DNA from: CAKSQL01 sp045649415
Lineage (GTDB): Bacteria > Bacillota > Clostridia > UBA1381
DNA: 23,303 nucleotides
Direction of reading: 5' to 3'
NCBI GenBank assembly: GCA_045649415.1
Contig: JAZRPY010000031.1
Coordinates: 1-23,303 of the forward strand
The number at the start of each line of letters is the position of its first letter. The stretch's first letter is position 1. Shown here piece by piece: positions 6,947 through 13,525 of the stretch. Below the pieces are notes generated by a model that was given only the letters and a program-made list of their open reading frames with translations, was not told the DNA's origin and made no database searches. The position numbers were made by a program, and so were the translations under genes.

Positions 6947-7618
6947 ATGGAAAATTTGATTTACAAGAAAAGCTATAATATTGAGAATATCAATAGAAAA
7001 GAAATTCTCAGATATGCAGGGGTAAAGAATTTAACAACAGAGTTTGATGAGGTTATAAACCAATGCATAGCTGAGGCAGAACCAATCCTTTCCTGTAATG
7101 TGTGCTACAAGGAATTTGATGTTGAAGCTACAGAGGAAGGGGTAAAAATTGGGGATACTATATTTAAATCCAAGGACCTTTTTAAAAATTTAAAAAATTG
7201 TAAAAGAGTGATTTTATTTGCAGCAACTGTTGGTATAGGACTTGACAGATTGATTGCAAAATACTCAAGGTCGATGCCGTCAAGGGCGTTGTTTTTGCAA
7301 AGTCTGGGAGCTGAGAGGATTGAGGAGCTGTGTGACGAGTTTGAAAGGGATATAAATAATTCTCTTTCAAAAGATAACCAATGTACTGCTCCGAGATTCA
7401 GTGCAGGGTATGGGGATTTAAATATCAATGCACAAAAGGAAATATTCAGGTTGCTCCAACCGTCAAGACATATAGGGGTAAGCCTGAACGAAAGCCTTTT
7501 TATGTCCCCGTCAAAATCCGTTACTGCGATTTTAGGGATAATGGATAAGAAATTTTCCTGTGATAAAAAAATAAAATGTGAAATATGTGAAAAAACTGAT
7601 TGCATATTCAGGAGATAA
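6947..7618 (+). CDS. Stand-alone methionine synthase activation-domain protein
   Basis: A 223-residue protein similar to the C-terminal SAM-binding reactivation domain of cobalamin-dependent methionine synthase, encoded as a separate gene. The core RFSAGYGDLNINAQKEIF corresponds to the conserved R-x-x-x-G-Y region that binds SAM. The segment VGIGLDRLIAKYSRSMPSRA matches the helical part. The protein ends with three Cys (CEICEKTDC), common in clostridial versions. ATG 6947 is preferred to TTG 6941; the start follows the metF stop by two bases with only a weak GGG signal, so translation is probably coupled. The next gene is a MetH without this domain, so the two should form one split enzyme, with this protein assisting reductive methylation of cob(II)alamin. 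Confidence 0.9.
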   Translation: MENLIYKKSYNIENINRKEILRYAGVKNLTTEFDEVINQCIAEAEPILSCNVCYKEFDVEATEEGVKIGDTIFKSKDLFKNLKNCKRVILFAATVGIGLDRLIAKYSRSMPSRALFLQSLGAERIEELCDEFERDINNSLSKDNQCTAPRFSAGYGDLNINAQKEIFRLLQPSRHIGVSLNESLFMSPSKSVTAILGIMDKKFSCDKKIKCEICEKTDCIFRR

Positions 7619-7620
7619 AA

Positions 7621-10011
7621 ATGGAAATCAGAGAATACTTAAAAAACCATATCCTCTATTTAGACGGAGGAATGGGAACGATATTGCAAAAGTCAGGTTT
7701 GAAGCCGGGGGAGTATCCTGAAAGGTGGAATATTACTCATCCTGATATTATAACAGGGGTGCATTTAAAATATTTCAATGCCGGCAGTAACATAGTAAAT
7801 GCCAACACCTTTGGTGCAAATTCCTTGAAATTTGATGATGAGGAATTGGAGGAAATCATCAAAAGGGCTATGGAAAATGCTAAAAACGCAAGAAAGCTAA
7901 GCTTTAATGACAGTGAAAAATGGATTAGTATTGACATAGGACCAACAGGAAGAATGTTAGCACCCTATGGAGATTTTGATTTTGAGGATGCTGTAGATGT
8001 TTTTAAAAAAACCATTAGGCTTGGAGTTAGGTATGGAGCAGACTTAGTTTTTATTGAAACTATGAACGACAGCTATGAAACAAAGGCTGCAGTTATTGCT
8101 GCTAAGGAGGAATGTGACCTCCCAATATTCGTGTCCAATGCCTATGGTGAGGATAAAAAGCTTATGACAGGGGCATCACCATCTGCTATGATTGCAATGC
8201 TCGAGGGCGTAGGAGTTGACGCAATAGGTGCAAATTGCTCATTAGGTCCGAATGAATTGCAGGATGTTGTGGAGGAGTATTTAAAAAATTCCTCTCTGCC
8301 CTTTATTTTAAAGCCAAATGCAGGACTTCCTAAAGTGGTTGATAATAAGACAGTATATGATGTCGCGCCTGAGGAATTTTCGATAAAAATGAGAGAATAT
8401 GCCAAAAAGGGCGCACTTATTCTTGGTGGCTGTTGTGGAACAGACGAGGAATATATTAAGGAGCTTGTTAAGAAAACCGAGGATATCGAACCAGTTATGG
8501 TAACGAAAAAGGATAAAATATGGGTATCCTCTTATTCTCATACAGTTGAGTTTTTAAATGCTCCCATACTTATTGGTGAGAGAATAAATCCAACAGGCAA
8601 AAAGCTATTTAAAGAGGCACTAAAACGAAACGACATTGACTATATTTTAAAAGAAGGTATATCCCAGATGGAAATGGGTGCCGATATCTTAGATGTGAAT
8701 GTTGGATTGCCTGAAATTGATGAGGTACAAACTCTTAAGACTGCAGTGTGTGAGCTTCAGGCAATAGTTGACCTGCCCTTGCAGATTGACACAACCAATC
8801 CTGATGCGATGGAAATATCATTAAGACGCTATAACGGAAAGGCTATGATAAATTCTGTCAATGGTAAAAAGGAAAGTATGGATATGGTGTTTCCCCTGGC
8901 AAAAAAATATGGTGGCTTGATAGTTGCCCTGACTCTTGATGAGGAGGGAATACCAAAAAAAGCAGAGGGCAGACTAAAAATTGCAGAAAAAATACTAGCT
9001 GAGGCAAAGCGTTACGGATTAGATAAAAATGACATCATATTTGATCCCCTTGCAATGACAATAAGCACCGATAAGGATTCTGCAAAAGAAACCCTGAGGG
9101 CAATAAAACTGATAAGCCAAAAGCTTGGCGCAAAAACCTCGCTTGGTGTTTCAAATGTGTCTTTTGGTCTTCCAAAAAGAGATATAATAAATGCAGGATT
9201 TTTCACATTGGCAATGGAAAATGGATTGTCTTGTGCCATTATGAATCCATACTCAGTGGATATGATGAAGGCATATTTTGGGTATCTGGCAATAATGGGA
9301 CTTGATGAAAATTATGAAAGATATATTGAGTTTTCAAAAAGACTTGAGGAGTCGGAAAATTCCGAGATGAAGGGGATAGAAAAAAAAGAGGACAACAAGG
9401 TGTTTGACCTCAAAACTGCGATAATCAAGGGACTTTCAAATAGTGCTGCAAAAATAACTCAAGAGCTTTTAGAAAAGACTCAGGCACTTGGTATAGTGAA
9501 TAATGAAATTATACCTGCTCTGGATATTGTTGGTAAGGGCTTTGAGGAAAAGAAAATATATCTTCCCGAACTTTTAATGAGTGCAGAGGCAGCATCCTCA
9601 GCCTTTGATGTGATTAAATCAAAGGTTACAACTCCAACAAAAAAGGATAAGGCTTGCATAGTGATTGCAACTGTGAAGGGCGATATTCACGATATCGGTA
9701 AAAACATAGTGAAGCTTCTTTTAGAAAACTATGGTTTTAACACTATTGATTTGGGAAAGGATGTAGCACCTGAAAAAATTGTTGATGCTGCAATAGAGAA
9801 CAGAGTTGGACTTGTGGCATTGAGTGCACTAATGACAACAACTGTGCCTGCGATGGAGGAAACAATTAAGGAGCTGAGAAAAAAAGCTCCATGGGTAAAG
9901 GTTGTGGTTGGTGGAGCAGTTCTCACTAAGGAATATGCTGACAGTATCGGTGCCGATAAATATGCAAAGGATGCAATGGAAACTGTAAGATATGCAGAAC
10001 AAATTCAATAA
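7621..10011 (+). CDS. metH: Cobalamin-dependent methionine synthase, short form
   Basis: A 796-residue enzyme transferring methyl from 5-methyl-THF to homocysteine through cobalamin. Domain order: homocysteine-binding barrel (about 1-295) with zinc ligands Cys206, Cys271 and Cys272; pterin-binding barrel (about 310-580, starting PILIGERINPTGKK); helical cap (about 600-670); and a Rossmann cobalamin domain with the lower-ligand motif DIHDIG, His690. It stops there. The roughly 350-residue activation domain of the E. coli enzyme is absent and is supplied by the gene just upstream. ATG 7621 has AGGAGA eight bases or so upstream and lies two bases after the preceding stop. The same three-domain form is known from Thermotoga and many Clostridia. 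No obvious terminator follows. Confidence 0.96.
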   Translation: MEIREYLKNHILYLDGGMGTILQKSGLKPGEYPERWNITHPDIITGVHLKYFNAGSNIVNANTFGANSLKFDDEELEEIIKRAMENAKNARKLSFNDSEKWISIDIGPTGRMLAPYGDFDFEDAVDVFKKTIRLGVRYGADLVFIETMNDSYETKAAVIAAKEECDLPIFVSNAYGEDKKLMTGASPSAMIAMLEGVGVDAIGANCSLGPNELQDVVEEYLKNSSLPFILKPNAGLPKVVDNKTVYDVAPEEFSIKMREYAKKGALILGGCCGTDEEYIKELVKKTEDIEPVMVTKKDKIWVSSYSHTVEFLNAPILIGERINPTGKKLFKEALKRNDIDYILKEGISQMEMGADILDVNVGLPEIDEVQTLKTAVCELQAIVDLPLQIDTTNPDAMEISLRRYNGKAMINSVNGKKESMDMVFPLAKKYGGLIVALTLDEEGIPKKAEGRLKIAEKILAEAKRYGLDKNDIIFDPLAMTISTDKDSAKETLRAIKLISQKLGAKTSLGVSNVSFGLPKRDIINAGFFTLAMENGLSCAIMNPYSVDMMKAYFGYLAIMGLDENYERYIEFSKRLEESENSEMKGIEKKEDNKVFDLKTAIIKGLSNSAAKITQELLEKTQALGIVNNEIIPALDIVGKGFEEKKIYLPELLMSAEAASSAFDVIKSKVTTPTKKDKACIVIATVKGDIHDIGKNIVKLLLENYGFNTIDLGKDVAPEKIVDAAIENRVGLVALSALMTTTVPAMEETIKELRKKAPWVKVVVGGAVLTKEYADSIGADKYAKDAMETVRYAEQIQ

Positions 10012-10108
10012 TTAAGAAAAGAATATGTAATACTTGAAAAAAAGGCAATTAGTAATATCTTTTATAGTTAATATACAGATGTCAATAATAAATTTTTTCA
10101 AAAATATA

Positions 10109-10137
10109 TTGAAATTAACCAATAAGTGTGGTATAAT
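10109..10137 (+). promoter_or_regulatory. Strong promoter of the solute-binding protein gene
   Basis: TTGAAA (10109-10114), a 17-base spacer and TATAAT (10132-10137) with TG one base before the -10. The start should fall near 10144. A 6-bp hairpin AGTTAT/ATAACT (10146-10162) would then lie at the very 5' end of the mRNA, a position known to slow decay. Confidence 0.75.
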
Positions 10138-10224
10138 GATATGGAAGTTATGGGTAATAACTCAAAAATATGCATCTGGAAAATAAAAGGTGCTAAAATA
10201 AAAAAAGAAAGGGAGTAATTTTTT

Positions 10225-11607
10225 ATGAAAAAAATTATCACATTAGCGCTTGCAGCAATTATGATGACAACTGCATTGGCAGGCTGCGGTGGAAAGAAAG
10301 AAACAGGTAAGGTTACTATCACAATTGGTGACTGGCCAGATGAAACACAAGCTGAGGCTTTAGAAGATCTAAACAAGAAAAAAGCTGAGTTTGAAGCTAT
10401 GTATCCTGATATCGAGATTATCCCCGATACATATAAGTATGATACAAAGACCTTCACAATGAAGGCAAGTGCAGGTCAATTGCCAACAATGTTTGTTACA
10501 TGGTTCACAGAAATTGAGCTTATGATTAGAAATGAATATGTTGCAGATATTTCTAAGCAAGCTAAGGAATATGATTTCAAGGCTAACTTAAACCCTGAAC
10601 TTCTTAGTATATTAGAGGGTAAGAATGGTGAGCTTTATGGTCTTCCTATGACTGCATATGCTAACGGCTTATATATCAATAAGCCACTATTCAAGGCTGC
10701 AGGCTTAGTTGACGAAAAGGGTGAAATCAAGTATCCTAAGACATATCAAGAAATGGCAGAATATGCTCAAATCATTAAGGAAAAAACAGGCAAGGGTGGA
10801 TATATTATCCCAACCACAAACAACTGTGGTGGCTGGCACTTCCAAAATATTGCATGGGCATTCGGTGTTGACTTTATGGAGCAAAGAGAAGATGGAAGCT
10901 GGGAAGCAACCTTTAACACAGACGAAGGTCGCGCAGCATTGCAATATATCTATGATATGAAGTGGAAGTATAATGGCTTCCCAGATAACACAGTTATCGA
11001 CCAGGCTGAAATGCAGAAGTTGTTTGCAATTGGTCAGGGTGCTATGATGATTGCAAACCCACCTGTACAAAACTTGTTCCAGAAGTATGATATGAACCCT
11101 GAAGATGTAATGGTTGTTCCAATGCCTGAAGGACCTGCAGGTTCATACTCACAAATGGGTGGTGGCGTTTATATGTTCTCAGGTGCTGCAACCCCTGAAC
11201 AAATTGAAGCTGCTTTGAAATGGTTAACCTTTACAGGCTATACCTATGAATTCTCAGATCAATCTGCTGAAAGTACTAAGTTAAACAACAAGCAAACTCT
11301 TGAAAATGGCGGTATCGTAATTGGTCAGGATGCATTCCCAGTTTGGAATAACGAAGAAAGAGTTAAGAAGCAAATGGAAGTTTCTGCTCCTTACATCAAT
11401 GTTGATATGAAGGACTATGAGAATTACTTTGATTTCTCAAGTGTAACCATCAAGCCTGAAGAGCCTGTATGTTGTCAAGAAATGTACGCAGTTCTTGATA
11501 AGGCAATCCAAGAGATTATGACAAATAAGAATTGTGATGTGAATGAGTTGGTAGCTAAAGCTGCTGAAGACTTCCAGGTTAATCACTTAGATAAGTATGA
11601 GGGTTAA
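10225..11607 (+). CDS. ABC sugar-transporter substrate-binding lipoprotein
   Basis: A 460-residue family 1 extracellular solute-binding protein. The first 20 residues are a lipoprotein signal (MKK, hydrophobic stretch, LAGC) with Cys21 as the lipidated residue, so it is anchored outside the membrane. The mature part has the two-lobe layout of sugar binders: an early ITIGDWPD strand, YGLPMTAYANGLYINKPLF at the hinge, and KMQ-type GQGAMMIANPP later. Ribosome binding site GGGAG. Codon choice is more selective than in neighbours (many GGT, AAC, TTC), suggesting high expression. No permease or ATPase follows: the gene ends in a strong terminator and stands alone, so its transporter must be elsewhere. 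The sugar is not identifiable, though nearby hydrolases suggest plant oligosaccharides. Confidence 0.92.
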   Translation: MKKIITLALAAIMMTTALAGCGGKKETGKVTITIGDWPDETQAEALEDLNKKKAEFEAMYPDIEIIPDTYKYDTKTFTMKASAGQLPTMFVTWFTEIELMIRNEYVADISKQAKEYDFKANLNPELLSILEGKNGELYGLPMTAYANGLYINKPLFKAAGLVDEKGEIKYPKTYQEMAEYAQIIKEKTGKGGYIIPTTNNCGGWHFQNIAWAFGVDFMEQREDGSWEATFNTDEGRAALQYIYDMKWKYNGFPDNTVIDQAEMQKLFAIGQGAMMIANPPVQNLFQKYDMNPEDVMVVPMPEGPAGSYSQMGGGVYMFSGAATPEQIEAALKWLTFTGYTYEFSDQSAESTKLNNKQTLENGGIVIGQDAFPVWNNEERVKKQMEVSAPYINVDMKDYENYFDFSSVTIKPEEPVCCQEMYAVLDKAIQEIMTNKNCDVNELVAKAAEDFQVNHLDKYEG

Positions 11608-11627
11608 TTTGTAAAAAGTATTCTGTT

Positions 11628-11660
11628 AACAGACGGAGAATTATTCTCCGTCTGTTTTTT
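11628..11660 (+). terminator. Terminator of the solute-binding protein gene
   Basis: A 13-bp stem, AACAGACGGAGAA (11628-11640) with TTCTCCGTCTGTT (11644-11656), loop TTA and a T-run to 11660. It is the strongest hairpin of the region and confirms a one-gene unit. Confidence 0.93.
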
Positions 11661-11662
11661 AG

Positions 11663-11953
11663 AAAAACTATCGATTTTATGAAAAATATCGACAAAAAGT
11701 AATTGATAATTATATTGTTGATTTTTATTGTTATAGTGCGAGGTTGATAATTGAGCTTGATGGCTCACAACATTATGAACAAAAAGGATTACTGAAAGAC
11801 AAAATCAGAACCGAATGAATAGAACAACGAAATCTAACAGTTATTCGAATGCCCAACAATGAGGTTAATAGAAATTTTGAGGGAGCTTGTCAATATATTG
11901 ATATTCCAGTAAAAGAATCCCTCCGTCAGCCTGCGGCTGACACCTCCCTCTAG
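11663..11953 (+). pseudogene. DUF559 (endonuclease-like) gene remnant
   Basis: Reading from 11663 gives a frame without start codon that matches the DUF559 core: VIDNYIVDFYCYSARLIIEL, then DGSQHYEQKG, and after an interruption LTVIRMPNNEVNRNFEG. The family pattern is an IVDFYC strand, an IELDGxQH active-site strand and a VIRFxNxEV strand, as in restriction-endonuclease-like (Vsr-type) nucleases. The N-terminus is missing because the preceding terminator abuts it, and an in-frame TGA (11816-11818) replaces a residue before the IEQRN helix. Beyond residue 80 or so the frame runs into an intergenic repeat and ends at TAG 11951. It has no ribosome binding site. It is a decayed fragment and probably not expressed. 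Confidence 0.82.
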
Positions 11954-11972
11954 GCAAGGGAGACTTTGATGC
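11917..11972. repeat. Structured intergenic repeat of the CCTCCGTC type
   Basis: A GC-richer segment holds the perfect hairpin CAGCC-TGC-GGCTG (about 11927-11939), flanked by CCCTCCGTC on the left and CCTCCCTC...AAGGGAG on the right, which can extend the stem. Similar short elements are scattered between genes of gut Clostridia and often lie beside DUF559 genes; that last point is from memory. Only one clear copy is in this window. Confidence 0.6.
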
Positions 11973-11973
11973 T

Positions 11974-12000
11974 TGGTATCTAAATTATACAGTCTTTATA
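11974..12000 (+). repeat. Direct repeat, left copy, before the GH43 gene
   Basis: This 27-base segment recurs at 12957-12983 with 24 of 27 positions equal; the last 17 bases (ATTATACAGTCTTTATA) are identical. The two copies bracket the GH43 gene. This one begins directly after the structured repeat at 11917-11972 and ends 46 bases before the GH43 start. Confidence 0.8.
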
Positions 12001-12046
12001 TGAAGAGTGTCGAAAATTTACGAAATAAAGAAAGGAAAGAATTAGT

Positions 12047-12922
12047 ATGAATTTTAAGAATCCAATAATTAAAGGCTATTACGCAGATCCGGACATTGCT
12101 GTGTTTGGAGACAAAATATATATTTACCCTACAACGGATGGAAATGGTTGGGAAACATCTTCTTTTAAAGCTTTTTCCTCCACTGATATGAAAGAATGGA
12201 CAGATGAGGGGATAATTTTAGATTTCAAAGATGTAAAATGGACGGAAGGAAAATATGCATGGGCTCCAGCGATATGTGAATACAACGGAAAATATTATTT
12301 TTATTACAGTGGTAATAGAAATATTGGAGTTGCAGTTGCGGATACACCTGTGGGACCATTTACAGATAAAGGCTCACCGATTGTTTCAAAGAGGGATTTT
12401 GATTCACAAATGATAGATCCTGATGTTTTTGTGGATGACGATAATCAGGCGTATCTCTATTTTGGAAATACAAAGCTGTATGTTGCAAAGCTTGGCGAGG
12501 ATATGATGAGCTTTGCAACAGAACCTGTTGATATAACACCGCAGAATTATTCTGAGGCAACCTGTGTTTTCAAACGCAATGGAATATATTACTATACATG
12601 GAGTTTTGATGATACTCGTTCACCCAATTATCATGTGCGATATGGAAAAGGTACATCTCCAATGCAAAAGCCTGTAGGAGATGATATTATTTTACATCGT
12701 GATTTTGCGGATGATAAAAGAGTAAAATGCACGGGACATCACTCGATTTTGAATATTCCAGGAACAGATGAGTGGTATATTGTTTATCATCGGTTTAATG
12801 TTGAAAACTACGGTGATGTGGAAGATTATGATTCAGAAGCAGGAAGTCACAGAGAAATTTGTATTGACAGAATATATTTTGATGATGATGGCAATATTAT
12901 CCCTGTAAAGCCAACAAATTAA
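12047..12922 (+). CDS. GH43 family glycoside hydrolase, cytoplasmic
   Basis: A 291-residue five-bladed propeller enzyme of GH43, the family of beta-xylosidases, alpha-L-arabinofuranosidases and related enzymes (inverting). The three expected acidic residues are visible: Asp14 in GYYADPDIAVF (general base), Asp124 in MIDPDVFVDDD (pKa modulator) and Glu170 in YSEATCVF (general acid). YAWAPAICEYNGKYYFYYS (70-88) is the typical second blade. There is no signal peptide and no C-terminal sandwich domain, so it likely acts inside the cell on imported arabino- or xylo-oligosaccharides. Ribosome binding site AAAGGAAAG. It is flanked by direct repeats and preceded by gene debris, with no clear promoter in between, which suggests it arrived by insertion. 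Exact specificity cannot be read. Confidence 0.9.
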   Translation: MNFKNPIIKGYYADPDIAVFGDKIYIYPTTDGNGWETSSFKAFSSTDMKEWTDEGIILDFKDVKWTEGKYAWAPAICEYNGKYYFYYSGNRNIGVAVADTPVGPFTDKGSPIVSKRDFDSQMIDPDVFVDDDNQAYLYFGNTKLYVAKLGEDMMSFATEPVDITPQNYSEATCVFKRNGIYYYTWSFDDTRSPNYHVRYGKGTSPMQKPVGDDIILHRDFADDKRVKCTGHHSILNIPGTDEWYIVYHRFNVENYGDVEDYDSEAGSHREICIDRIYFDDDGNIIPVKPTN

Positions 12923-12956
12923 AAACTGAACATATGGTTATTATCACAAAAAAACC

Positions 12957-12983
12957 TGGCATCCAGATTATACAGTCTTTATA
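12957..12983 (+). repeat. Direct repeat, right copy, after the GH43 gene
   Basis: Partner of the segment at 11974-12000 (24 of 27 equal, 17 identical at the right end). It lies 35 bases after the GH43 stop and 74 bases before the FucU/RbsD start. On the minus strand it contains TATAAT with TTGAAT 17 bases upstream, a possible but unproven leftward promoter. Confidence 0.8.
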
Positions 12984-13057
12984 CAATGAATTCAAAACAG
13001 AACTTGAATGTCATATGTGTTGTTTATTATAAAATATAAAAAGAAAGGAAAATTATT

Positions 13058-13480
13058 ATGTTAAAAGGAATACCAAAAATTATATCACCGGAGTTATTAA
13101 AAATTCTTATGGAGATGGGACATGGTGATGAGCTTGTTATAGGGGATGGAAACTTCCCGGGCGCATCAATCAATGAAAGATGTGTAAGATGTGACGGACA
13201 CAATGTTCCTGAGCTTCTGGAAGCGATTTTAAAGCTTTTCCCTTTGGACACCTATCAAAAGCCGGTATATTTAATGGCAAAGGTACCTGGGGACACAGTT
13301 GAAACTCCAATCTGGGATACCTATAAGGAAATTGTCAAGCCCTACACAAAGGAGGAGTTTGAAGAGGTTGAAAGATTTGAATTTTATGAAAGAGCAAAAA
13401 AGGCTTATGCCGTTGTGATGACAGGTGAGAGTGCCTTATATGCAAATGTTATTTTGAAAAAGGGAGTTGTAACAGACTAA
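13058..13480 (+). CDS. FucU/RbsD family sugar mutarotase
   Basis: A 140-residue protein of the RbsD/FucU family, cytoplasmic enzymes that interconvert ring forms and anomers of sugars such as L-fucose or ribose. GHGDELVIGDGNFPG at 21-35 matches the FucU N-terminus, with catalytic His22 and Asp30. The later LLEAILKLFPLD and the C-terminal ESALYANVILKKGV are also FucU-like; the NFPG and LFPLD segments favour FucU over RbsD. Ribosome binding site GAAAGGAAA. It follows the GH43 gene by 135 bases on the same strand and could share its transcript. A role in preparing a sugar released by the GH43 enzyme is inference. It ends in a terminator shared with the opposing GH36 gene. Confidence 0.9.
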   Translation: MLKGIPKIISPELLKILMEMGHGDELVIGDGNFPGASINERCVRCDGHNVPELLEAILKLFPLDTYQKPVYLMAKVPGDTVETPIWDTYKEIVKPYTKEEFEEVERFEFYERAKKAYAVVMTGESALYANVILKKGVVTD

Positions 13481-13519
13481 AAAAAGATGAGCAAATTTAA
13501 TATTTGCTCATCTTTTTTT
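13479..13519. terminator. Bidirectional terminator between FucU/RbsD and GH36 genes
   Basis: An 18-bp near-perfect inverted repeat (13479-13496 with 13502-13519), loop TTAAT. The left arm begins with seven A and the right arm ends with seven T, so it works for both converging genes. Confidence 0.92.
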
Positions 13520-13525
13520 CTCATT

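Noticed and set aside
7105..7605. A 166-codon minus-strand frame opposite the methionine synthase activation gene
   Set aside because: It is the shadow of a well-supported gene, with no ribosome binding site or family motif.
11608..13057. CRISPR array or transposase in the repeat-rich area
   Set aside because: Only two copies of the 27-base repeat exist, nearly 1 kb apart, with no regular spacing, and no transposase or recombinase reading frame is present.
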